Assembly (NCBI GenBank): GCA_041584475.1 | Contig: JBFHDX010000002.1 | Location: forward strand, 20,245-84,244 | Reading direction: 5' to 3' | DNA: 64,000 nucleotides | Origin: JBFHDX01 sp041584475 | GTDB lineage: Bacteria; Pseudomonadota; Alphaproteobacteria; UBA8366; JADFVY01 | Shown: piece by piece, positions 14,559-21,433 of the stretch | Numbering within the stretch: position 1 is the first letter of the stretch | Layout: each line of letters starts with the position of its first letter | Position numbers and translations under genes: made by a program | Notes under the pieces: generated by a model | The model's input: the letters and a program-made list of their open reading frames with translations, nothing else | Database searches by the model: none | What the model was told of the DNA's origin: nothing

Positions 14559-16589
14559 TCATTGGCAGGCGAGGCATTCGTCGTATTCCGTCCGTTCGCT
14601 CGCGGCGGGCGCATCGGCCCCGTTCACCGAGCCGAGATGCGGCACCGAGGCGACGGCGTGACCGGCGGCGTCGCCGGCGACGACGTCGGCGCGCTGGATC
14701 GATCGCGACCGGCAGTAGTAGAGGCTCTTGACGCCGCGCTTCCAGGCCAGCATGTGCAGCCGGTGCAGGTCGCGCTTGTGCACGTCCGCCGGCAGGAACA
14801 GGTTGAGCGACTGCGACTGGCAGATATGCGGCGCCCGGTCCGCCGCATGCTCGATCAGCCAGCGCTGGTCGATCTCGAACGCCGTGCGGAACACCACCTT
14901 CTCGTGCTCGTCGAGACAGTCGAGATGCTGCACCGAGCCGCCGTTCGTCGAGATCGACGACCAGGTCTCCTCGTCGTCGCGGCCGCGCGTCTCGAGCAGC
15001 GCCTTGAGATGCCGGTTGCGGACCGTGAACGAGCCGCTCAGCGTCTTGTGGGTGAAGCTGTTCGCGGCGGTCGGCTCGATGCCGGGCGAGGCGCCGCCGC
15101 AGATGATCGAGATCGAGGCCGTCGGTGCCACCGCAAGCTTGTTCGAGAAGCGTTCGTGCATGCCGTACTCGGCGGCGTCCGGGCAGGGGCCGCGCTCGTC
15201 GGCGAGGCGCCGGCTGGCGGCGTCGGCCCGGGCGCGGATATGCTCAAACATGCGCTGGTTCCAGACCTTCGCCATGACGCCCTCGAGCGGGATCATGTTG
15301 GCCTGAAGGAAGGAGTGGAAGCCCATCACGCCGAGCCCGACCGAGCGCTCGCGCGCCGCCGAGTAGCGCGCCCGCGCCATGCTGTCGGGGGCATGGGCGA
15401 TGAAATCCGACAGCACGTTGTCGAGGAAGCGCATGACGTCCTCGATGAAGGTCGGATGCCGGTGCCAGTCGAGGTACCGCTCGAGGTTCAGCGAAGACAG
15501 GCAACACACGGCCGAGCGTTCCTCGCCGTGCTGGTCGACGCCGGTCGGCAGCGTGATCTCCGAGCACAGGTTCGAGGTCTTGACGGTCAGCCCGGCGAGC
15601 TTCTGATGCGCCGGGATCGCCCGGTTCACGTGGTCGCTGAAGACGATGTAGGGCTCACCCGTCTCGACGCGCGCTGTGAGGATGCGGATCCACAGGCTGC
15701 GGGCCGGGATCCTGCGCAGCACCGAGCCGTCGCGCGGGCTGGTCAGCGGCCACTCGGCGTCGGCTTCGACGGCGCGCATGAAGGCGTCCGGGATCAGCAC
15801 GCCGTGGTGCAGGTTGAGCGCGCGTCGGTTCGGGTCGCCGCCGGTGGGCCGGCGAATCTCGACGAATTCCTCGATCTCCGGGTGGCCGACCGGCAGGTAG
15901 ACGGCGGCGCTGCCGCGCCGCAGGCTGCCCTGGCTGATCGCCAGCGTCAGCGCGTCCATGACGCGGATGAAGGGGATGACGCCCGAGGTCTTGCCGTTCA
16001 TGCCCACGGTCTCGCCGATCGAGCGCAGATTGCCCCAGTAACTGCCGATGCCACCGCCGCGGGCGGCGAGCCAGACATTCTCGTTCCACAGCTCGACGAT
16101 GCCGTCGAGGCTGTCGGCCGCCTCGTTGAGGAAGCAGGAAATCGGCAATCCGCGCTTGCGCGCGCCACCGTTGGAGAGGATCGGCGTCGCCGGCATGAAC
16201 CAGAGCCGGCTGATGTAGTCATAGAGTCGCTGGGCGTGCGCGCTGTCGTCGGCGTACTGCATGGCGACGCGGGCAAACAGATCCTGGAAACCCTCGTCGG
16301 GCAGGAGGTAGCGGTCGCTCAGCGTCGCCTTGCCGAACTCAGTGAGAAGCGAGTCCCGCGCCCGCTCGAGATGAACGCGATGGCCGCGATCGTTCTGGGC
16401 ATTGTCGCGGACATCGGCGGGGACGACCGTCACCTCCTGCCCGTGGGTTCGCCGGACAGGCGAGTTATCAACAGCAACGGCGGGGGCAGCATCGACGGTA
16501 CCGTCGACGCCGGCGTACCGGGCGCCGTCCTCCGCGAGTCCACGGTTTCCGGCCGGACCGCGCAGCAGGGCGTCGCTCGGATCGTCCAT
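14559..16589 (-). CDS. nrdA: Ribonucleoside-diphosphate reductase alpha subunit
   Basis: The catalytic subunit of class I ribonucleotide reductase (676 residues from the chosen start). Conserved segments include LYDYISRLWFMPATPILSNG, ARGGGIGSYWGNLRSIGE, SNLCSEITLP and AVCCLSSLNLERYLDW. The C-terminal swinging cysteine pair is ECLACQ. No N-terminal ATP-cone is recognisable, so dATP feedback by that domain is probably lacking. The start at 16589 has AAGGGGGAAAGT just before the ATG. An in-frame extension up to 16724 is judged non-coding because it is the AT-richer promoter region. NrdB and a small ORF follow. Confidence 0.96.
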   Translation of the reverse strand: MDDPSDALLRGPAGNRGLAEDGARYAGVDGTVDAAPAVAVDNSPVRRTHGQEVTVVPADVRDNAQNDRGHRVHLERARDSLLTEFGKATLSDRYLLPDEGFQDLFARVAMQYADDSAHAQRLYDYISRLWFMPATPILSNGGARKRGLPISCFLNEAADSLDGIVELWNENVWLAARGGGIGSYWGNLRSIGETVGMNGKTSGVIPFIRVMDALTLAISQGSLRRGSAAVYLPVGHPEIEEFVEIRRPTGGDPNRRALNLHHGVLIPDAFMRAVEADAEWPLTSPRDGSVLRRIPARSLWIRILTARVETGEPYIVFSDHVNRAIPAHQKLAGLTVKTSNLCSEITLPTGVDQHGEERSAVCCLSSLNLERYLDWHRHPTFIEDVMRFLDNVLSDFIAHAPDSMARARYSAARERSVGLGVMGFHSFLQANMIPLEGVMAKVWNQRMFEHIRARADAASRRLADERGPCPDAAEYGMHERFSNKLAVAPTASISIICGGASPGIEPTAANSFTHKTLSGSFTVRNRHLKALLETRGRDDEETWSSISTNGGSVQHLDCLDEHEKVVFRTAFEIDQRWLIEHAADRAPHICQSQSLNLFLPADVHKRDLHRLHMLAWKRGVKSLYYCRSRSIQRADVVAGDAAGHAVASVPHLGSVNGADAPAASERTEYDECLACQ

Positions 16590-16611
16590 ACTTTCCCCCT
16601 TACTCACAGGC

Positions 16612-16636
16612 TGTGGACAGGAAAACCTGTGGAAAA
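16612..16636. promoter_or_regulatory. Two DnaA-box-like sequences upstream of nrdA
   Basis: TGTGGACAG (16612-16620) and TGTGGAAAA (16628-16636) are same-orientation near matches to the DnaA box complement TGTGGATAA, spaced 16 bases apart. They lie 23-47 bases before the nrdA start. DnaA control of nrdAB is established in E. coli; here it is only suggested by sequence. Confidence 0.4.
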
Positions 16637-16637
16637 A

Positions 16638-16684
16638 ACACAAGATGTCGTAGCTGTCATCGACGACCATACCATATCTGGCAT
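16638..16684. promoter_or_regulatory. Possible NrdR-box pair upstream of nrdA
   Basis: Two 16-mers, ACACAAGATGTCGTAG at 16638 and ATACCATATCTGGCAT at 16669, start exactly 31 bases apart. Both partly match the NrdR consensus ACACWATATATWGTGT (about 11 and 10 of 16 positions by eye). NrdR boxes usually occur as pairs about 31 bases apart near nrd promoters, so the spacing is the main support. The individual matches are weak. Confidence 0.35.
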
Positions 16685-16886
16685 ACGTGTCACTGGGAAC
16701 AAAACAAGAACATTCGTCCATCATACGCGATCGGCGGACGGGGTCAAGACATCGCGTCCGAGGACGGGCGGCGCAGCGAATCCGGAAGCCGGCCGCGCCG
16801 TTGCAACCCGGTGGCGGGGACGCACATCGATCGGTTCCGACCGGGCCGACGATTTATGCTAGCGTGACCAGAATTGTGGGCGGCGC

Positions 16887-16946
16887 TTCAGACAAGCCTT
16901 CAGACGAGACTTCAGACGAGACTTCGGACGGGATTTCAGACAAGGG
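16887..16946 (+). repeat. Five 12-bp tandem repeats abutting the mtoX ribosome binding site
   Basis: Five head-to-tail units start at 16887, 16899, 16911, 16923 and 16935: TTCAGACAAGCC, TTCAGACGAGAC (twice), TTCGGACGGGAT and TTCAGACAAGGG. The array ends 12 bases before the mtoX ATG, and GGAGGAAAGGG follows directly. Because 12 is a multiple of three the array stays open in the plus frames; in one frame it would encode four-residue Ser-Asp repeats that run into the mtoX start. A regulator-binding array, an RNA leader or a slippage-prone repeat are all possible. Confidence 0.8.
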
Positions 16947-16958
16947 AGGAAAGGGACG

Positions 16959-18275
16959 ATGACGGGATATCTGCGTACTGCGCTCGCCGTGCTGGCCACG
17001 GCGATGTTCGTTGCCGTGGGGACGACGGCGGTCCGGGCCGACGAGACCTGCATGTCGCCTTACATGGCGAAGATTACGGGCCAGGAGGAGTTCCTCTACG
17101 TCTGGACCCTCGGCGTCGAGGGGCAGGGTGACGGTTCGGACAAGCTGGTGACGATCGATGTACGACCGGGTTCGTCGACGTATGGCAAGGTCGTCCACAC
17201 GATCTCGGTCGGCGGCCGACACGAGGCCCATCACGCGGGCCTGACGGACGACCGGCGGTTCCTCTGGGCGAGCGGACTCGATACCAGCCAGATCTTCATC
17301 TTCGACGTGCACAGCGACCCGTCGAAACCGAAACTCGTGAAGACCATCGATGATTTCGTCAAGGCATCGGGCGGCGTCGTCGGCCCCCACACCAACTACG
17401 CGCTTCCGGGCCGCATGATGTTGACCGGCCTGTCGAACGACAAGGATCACGGCGGCCGCACGGCGCTCGTCGAATACACCAACGACGGCGACTACGTCGC
17501 CACGCACTGGATGCCGACCGCCGAAGACACGATGGGCGCCGAGGTCGAATCGGTCGTCGACGGGTACGGCTATGACGTCCGCGTGCTGCCGCGCAAGAAC
17601 GTGATGTTGACCTCGTCCTTCACCGGCTGGTCGAACTACATGATGGATTTCGGCCAGATGCTCCAGGACGAGGCGGCGATGAAACGTTTCGGGCAGACAG
17701 TCGTGCTGTGGAACCTGCACACCCGCAAACCGCGCAAGGTGTTCCATGTCCCGGGCGCCCCGCTCGAGATCCGCTGGGCGTGGGGCCCCAAGAACAACTA
17801 TGCCTTCACGTCGACGGCGCTGACCTCCAAGCTCTGGCTGATCTTCGAGGACGGCAACGGCGAATGGCAGGCCAAGGCCGTCGCGGACATTGGTGATCCG
17901 TCGACGATCCCGCTGCCCGTGGACATCAGCCTGAGCGCGGACGACTCGCTGCTTTTCGTCGATTCGTTCATGGACGGCAAGGTCAGGGTCTTCGACGTCT
18001 CCGACCCGCACAAGCCGAAGCAGATCTACGAAAAGGTGATCGGCAGGCAGCTCAACATGGTTTCCCAGAGCTGGGACGGCAAGCGCGTCTACTTCACCAG
18101 CTCGTTGCTGGCCAACTGGGACAAGAAGGGCGAGGACAACGAGCAGTTCCTGAAGGCCTACGACTGGGACGGCGAGGAACTCACGCACCGGTTCACCGTC
18201 GACTTCACCGCGCAACGGCTCGGGCGGCCGCACATCATGCGTTTCGGGGCCAGGAGCCTGTATGACGGCACGTGA
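16959..18275 (+). CDS. mtoX: Periplasmic methanethiol oxidase (SBP56 / selenium-binding protein family)
   Basis: The 438-residue protein has a signal peptide (MTGYLRTALAVLATAMFV..., probable cleavage after VRA-DE), so it acts in the periplasm. The mature part aligns with the SBP56/SELENBP1 beta-propeller family: LVTIDVRPGSSTYGKVVH and HEAHHAGL match the human DVDPKSPQYCQVIH and HHSG stretches, with PLEIRWAWGP and ISLSADDSLLFVDS later. Bacterial members linked to sco and mauG genes are copper-dependent methanethiol oxidases producing formaldehyde, sulfide and peroxide; the same neighbours follow here. The position of human Cys57 is Gly. The call rests on family and context. Confidence 0.82.
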   Translation: MTGYLRTALAVLATAMFVAVGTTAVRADETCMSPYMAKITGQEEFLYVWTLGVEGQGDGSDKLVTIDVRPGSSTYGKVVHTISVGGRHEAHHAGLTDDRRFLWASGLDTSQIFIFDVHSDPSKPKLVKTIDDFVKASGGVVGPHTNYALPGRMMLTGLSNDKDHGGRTALVEYTNDGDYVATHWMPTAEDTMGAEVESVVDGYGYDVRVLPRKNVMLTSSFTGWSNYMMDFGQMLQDEAAMKRFGQTVVLWNLHTRKPRKVFHVPGAPLEIRWAWGPKNNYAFTSTALTSKLWLIFEDGNGEWQAKAVADIGDPSTIPLPVDISLSADDSLLFVDSFMDGKVRVFDVSDPHKPKQIYEKVIGRQLNMVSQSWDGKRVYFTSSLLANWDKKGEDNEQFLKAYDWDGEELTHRFTVDFTAQRLGRPHIMRFGARSLYDGT

Positions 18276-19077
18276 TCGGCAGGACATGCGGAAGCGGGCA
18301 TACGCGATCCCAACGCTTCGGATCGTGCCGGGGCGACGCGGCGCCCGGCGGCGGGCCGCCTTGCCGTGGCTCGTCGCCGGGGCCGCAGCATGCTTCGCTT
18401 CGGCGATAACCGGCTCCGCCGTCCAGGCCCACGACCCGGAGCCGCGGATCGTGCCCGAGGAGCGCGTGGAGCTGTCGTTCGGCAGAACCGAGGAGTACGA
18501 TTACGAGGCGCCCGAACCCGGCAGTTACCGGCTGCCCAGCCTCGGTGACGCGGCGGACGGAGCCCTGCTTGATGGGGACGGCGAGCAGCGGAGCCTGCAT
18601 GAGGTGATGCGGGGACGGATCACCGTCCTCGCCTTCATCTATACGCGCTGCGCGGATCCTCAGGGTTGTCCGCTCTCGATGGGGCTGCTGCACGATCTCG
18701 ACTATGTCGGCGAAAAGGATCCGGCCGTCGGCGACGCGCTGCGACTGATCACCGTCAGCTTCGACCCCGAACACGACACGCCCGAGGTCATGGCGGACTA
18801 TGCCGCCGCGCTGTCGGGTGACGACCGCGACGGCACGCGGTGGCTGTTCCTGACCGCGCGAACGAACGAGGATCTGAAGCCGGTCCTCGCCGCCTACGAT
18901 CAGCCGATCGGGAAGCGCGGCGACGGCTCGTTCACGCATCAGCTTCGCGTCTATCTGATCGACCGCGAACTTCGGGTCCGCAACATCTACAGCCTTGGTT
19001 TCATGGACCCGCGTCTGGTCATCGCCGACGTGCGCACGCTGCTGCTGGAAGAGCGCAAGGGGCGGCGAGGAATGTGA
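18262..19077 (+). CDS. SCO1/SenC-type copper chaperone
   Basis: A 271-residue thioredoxin-fold protein with an N-terminal membrane or signal segment (AALPWLVAGAAACFASAI). The region VLAFIYTRCADPQGCPL corresponds to the Sco copper site, but the cysteines are five residues apart instead of three. The distal histidine ligand is probably in SFTHQLRVYLID. Sco proteins deliver copper or act as thiol oxidoreductases; next to mtoX the likely client is the copper methanethiol oxidase. The ATG at 18262 has AGGAG five bases upstream and overlaps mtoX by 14 bases; ATG 18286 is an alternative. It ends in a GTGA overlap with the next gene. Confidence 0.88.
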   Translation: MTARDRQDMRKRAYAIPTLRIVPGRRGARRRAALPWLVAGAAACFASAITGSAVQAHDPEPRIVPEERVELSFGRTEEYDYEAPEPGSYRLPSLGDAADGALLDGDGEQRSLHEVMRGRITVLAFIYTRCADPQGCPLSMGLLHDLDYVGEKDPAVGDALRLITVSFDPEHDTPEVMADYAAALSGDDRDGTRWLFLTARTNEDLKPVLAAYDQPIGKRGDGSFTHQLRVYLIDRELRVRNIYSLGFMDPRLVIADVRTLLLEERKGRRGM

Positions 19078-20267
19078 CCGGACCGCTCGATTCCCCCGCC
19101 TTGGGCGGGATTCTCCTGGCGGCGCTTCTGGTCTGCGGTGGCGTCGCCGGCGCGGCCGCGGCCGCGGACGTCGACGACCGGGCGCTCGAGCGTATCCACG
19201 CACCGCCGCTCGGGCTTCCGCCGGTGCCGATTCCCGAGGAGGGCCGGCCGACGGCCCGGCGCATAGCGCTCGGCCGCAAGCTGTTCTTCGACCGCCGCCT
19301 GTCGCACAACAACACCATGTCCTGCGCCATGTGCCACGTGCCGGAGCAGGGCTTCACCAACAACGAGCTTGCGCGACCGATCGGTGTCGCGGGTCGAAGC
19401 CTCAGGCGCAATGCCCCGACGGTGCTCAACGTCGCCTACGCCGAGACCCTGTTCCACGACGGTCGCGACACCTCGCTCGAGACGCAGGTCATCGGCCCGC
19501 TGGTGGCGCGGAACGAATTGGCGAACCCCTCGATCGGCTACGTCGTGGACAAGATCGCTGGCCTCCCGGACTATGCGGGGCTGTTCGAGGAGGCCTTTGG
19601 CGGGGTCGCCACGATCGGCCGCATCGGGGCGGCGATCGCGAGCTGGGAGCGCAGCCTGCTCGCGGGCGATTCGGCCTTCGACCGTTGGCGATACGGCGGC
19701 CAGCCCGACGCGCTCGACGAGACCGAACTCCGGGGATTCGAGCTCTTTGGCGGCAGGGCCGGCTGCATCTCCTGTCACCGCGTCGGCGAGCGGCACGCCC
19801 TGTTCACGGACCACGCGTTCCACAACACCGGCGTCGGCTACCGGGCGGCGGCGCTGCGGCGCGTCGGGACCGTCTCCGTCGAATTGGCCCCGGGCATCTT
19901 CTCGGCGCTCGACCGCAAGACGATCGACAGCGTCGCGGAGCCGCAGCAACCGGATCTCGGGCGTCACGAGGTGTCGCTGGAACCCGGGGACGTCTGGCGC
20001 TTCAGGACGCCAAGCCTGCGCAACGTGGCGCTTACCGCCCCGTACATGCATGACGGATCGATGCACAGCCTGGAGGAGGTCGTCCGGTTCTACGATGCGG
20101 GCGGCCCGCCGCATGAGGGGCTCGACCCGCGCATGCGGCCGCTCGGGCTGTCGAACGACGACGTGTCGGCGCTGGTCGCCTTCCTCGAGGCGCTGACCGC
20201 GGGCAACATCGTCGAACTGATCGTCGATGCCCGCAGCGCGCCGGTCGGCAACTGGTCGGGCCGCTAG
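19074..20267 (+). CDS. MauG-type di-haem cytochrome c peroxidase
   Basis: From the GTG at 19074 the protein is 397 residues with a signal peptide (ILLAALLVCGGVAGAAAAA). Two c-type haem sites are present, CAMCH and CISCH, with the bacterial cytochrome c peroxidase/MauG features KLFFDRRLSHNNTMSC and FRTPSLRNVALTAPYMHDGS. Members linked to mtoX are thought to mature the oxidase, in the way MauG makes the tryptophan tryptophylquinone of methylamine dehydrogenase. The GTGA overlap with the sco stop implies translational coupling. A plain peroxidase role cannot be excluded. Confidence 0.9.
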   Translation: MTGPLDSPALGGILLAALLVCGGVAGAAAAADVDDRALERIHAPPLGLPPVPIPEEGRPTARRIALGRKLFFDRRLSHNNTMSCAMCHVPEQGFTNNELARPIGVAGRSLRRNAPTVLNVAYAETLFHDGRDTSLETQVIGPLVARNELANPSIGYVVDKIAGLPDYAGLFEEAFGGVATIGRIGAAIASWERSLLAGDSAFDRWRYGGQPDALDETELRGFELFGGRAGCISCHRVGERHALFTDHAFHNTGVGYRAAALRRVGTVSVELAPGIFSALDRKTIDSVAEPQQPDLGRHEVSLEPGDVWRFRTPSLRNVALTAPYMHDGSMHSLEEVVRFYDAGGPPHEGLDPRMRPLGLSNDDVSALVAFLEALTAGNIVELIVDARSAPVGNWSGR

Positions 20268-20386
20268 CGGGCACGCCCGTTCGGCCGCGTCGCACGGCGG
20301 GCATTACCTCGCCGCACGGGACACGGTAGGCGCGGCAGGGAGTCGGCGGCCGGCCCGACGCCGAGCGTGTGCGGACGGGGCCTATA

Positions 20387-20406
20387 TTACATAATATATA
20401 ATGTAA
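20387..20406. promoter_or_regulatory. AT-only-like near-perfect palindrome
   Basis: TTACATAATATATAATGTAA reads the same on both strands at 18 of 20 positions and contains only two G/C bases in a GC-rich chromosome. It lies 120 bases after mauG and 265 before the SRAP start. An operator or promoter element is likely, but the regulator is unknown. Confidence 0.5.
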
Positions 20407-20474
20407 AAATATCCTGAGAGCACCGGTGCCGGGCGATCGGACGATGCGCATCCGGCACACGGGATCGCGCCAAG

Positions 20475-20611
20475 ACCCGCGGTCTTACTGGCCTCGCCGG
20501 CGCCGCAACTGTTCAATGACGGCTCCGCTGACGGGGCGGGGAACCGGCCACGGACCGTCGGCTAAACCCGCGGTGCTCATGGCCTTACCGGCGCCGCAAC
20601 TGTTCAATACT
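20475..20611 (+). repeat. Pair of 45-base direct repeats with 91-base period
   Basis: Copy 1 (20475-20519) and copy 2 (20566-20610) share ACCCGCGGT, a central GGCCT, and an unbroken 21-base block running from CCGGCGCC to GTTCAAT, with substitutions elsewhere. A GGCTCCG element follows both copies at slightly different spacing, so a 91-base unit may have been duplicated. No third copy was noticed in this window. The second copy ends about 60 bases before the SRAP start. Confidence 0.7.
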
Positions 20612-20671
20612 CGGGCTCCGGCAGGCCCCGGACTCGCGCCGCCCGGCGCGATCTGTCATGATTTATGCGAG

Positions 20672-21397
20672 ATGTGCGGACGCTTCAGCCTGACCATGCC
20701 GGCCGACGCGATGGCGCGCCTGTTCGGCGTCGAGGACGTGCCCGACCTGGCGCCGCGGCACAATATCGCGCCCTCGCAGGCCGTCGCCGTTGTGCGCCGG
20801 GCCGATGACGGCGGTCGGCGGGAGATCGTGCACATGCGCTGGGGCTTCGTGCCCGCCTGGGCGCGCGATCCGGACTCGATGCACCGGCCGATCAACGCGC
20901 GGGCCGAGACGGTCGCCGGCAAGCCGATGTTCCGCGACGCCTTCCGCAACCGGCGCTGCCTGATCCCGGCCGACGGTTTCTACGAATGGCGACCGGCGGC
21001 CGGCGGCAAACAGCCCTGGCGGATCGTCCGCGCCGACGGCGCCCCCTTCGCCTTCGCCGGCCTCTGGGACCGCTGGAAGGGGCGCGACGGCCAGGTGATC
21101 GAGAGCTGCGTGATCATCACGACGGATGCGAACGCGACGATCCGGCCGATCCACGAACGCATGCCGGTGATGCTCGATATCGGCCGTTTCGAGACCTGGC
21201 TGTCGGGCCCGGCGATCGCCGCGGCGGAACTGATGGAGCCCTATCGCGGCGCGCTCGCCGCCTTCCCGGTGAGCCGTCGGGTCAACGACCCGAGCAACGA
21301 CGATCCCGAGCTGATCGAGCCGACCGGACCGGCGGCGGCGGCGCCGGAGGAGGCGGAGGAGCCGCCGAAGCCGGACCGCGAGCCGCGGCTGATCTGA
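20672..21397 (+). CDS. SRAP-domain abasic-site DNA-protein crosslink protein (YedK/HMCES-like)
   Basis: SRAP proteins shield abasic sites in single-stranded DNA by forming a thiazolidine crosslink through Cys2. The start MCGRFSL is therefore fixed at 20672, although the frame is open upstream. The catalytic glutamate is in INARAETVAGKPMF and the histidine in PIHERMPVML; CLIPADGFYEW is another signature. Length is 241 residues; the last 30 are a Pro/Glu-rich tail beyond the domain. It stands alone, with no SOS operon partners such as imuB or dnaE2 beside it. Confidence 0.95.
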   Translation: MCGRFSLTMPADAMARLFGVEDVPDLAPRHNIAPSQAVAVVRRADDGGRREIVHMRWGFVPAWARDPDSMHRPINARAETVAGKPMFRDAFRNRRCLIPADGFYEWRPAAGGKQPWRIVRADGAPFAFAGLWDRWKGRDGQVIESCVIITTDANATIRPIHERMPVMLDIGRFETWLSGPAIAAAELMEPYRGALAAFPVSRRVNDPSNDDPELIEPTGPAAAAPEEAEEPPKPDREPRLI

Positions 21398-21400
21398 GCC

Positions 21401-21424
21401 AGGACCCGGACAGGCCGGGTTCCT
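21401..21424. terminator. Hairpin between convergent SRAP and TAXI genes
   Basis: AGGACCCGG (21401-21409) pairs with CCGGGTTCCT (21415-21424) around a five-base loop, with one bulged base. It fills the 36-base gap between two convergent stops, a place where a bidirectional terminator is expected. No clear U-tract follows on either strand. Confidence 0.4.
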
Positions 21425-21433
21425 GCCGCCGTA

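Larger units (their letters stand above)
16590..16958. other. Divergent control region between nrdA and mtoX
   Basis: This 369-base gap separates the divergent nrdA (minus) and mtoX (plus) starts. Its nrdA-proximal half, about 16600-16720, is clearly richer in A and T than the surrounding genes. It holds two DnaA-box-like sequences and a possible NrdR-box pair, listed separately. The mtoX-proximal side holds five 12-bp tandem repeats ending next to the ribosome binding site. Small overlapping frames cross it, but none looks like a real gene. Confidence 0.7.
20268..20671. other. Repeat-bearing spacer between mauG and the SRAP gene
   Basis: This 404-base gap contains an AT-rich palindrome (20387-20406) and two copies of a 45-base direct repeat (20475 and 20566), each listed separately. 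I find no gene. The reading frame extending from 20426 into the SRAP gene is rejected because that enzyme needs Cys at position 2 after Met removal. GTTCAATGACGGCTC at 20511 resembles the alphaproteobacterial LexA box GTTC-N7-GTTC with one mismatch. Confidence 0.65.

Noticed and set aside
16590..16724. In-frame N-terminal extension of nrdA
   Set aside because: It would translate the AT-richer control region with candidate regulatory boxes; the ATG at 16589 has a much better ribosome binding site.
16687..16962. Small ORF through the 12-base repeats ending on the mtoX start
   Set aside because: The upstream part is Arg/Ser-rich with no good start or similarity. A leader peptide is not excluded but is unsupported.
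20426..20671. Upstream extension of the SRAP frame
   Set aside because: The family needs MC at the N-terminus, and the extension runs through direct repeats.
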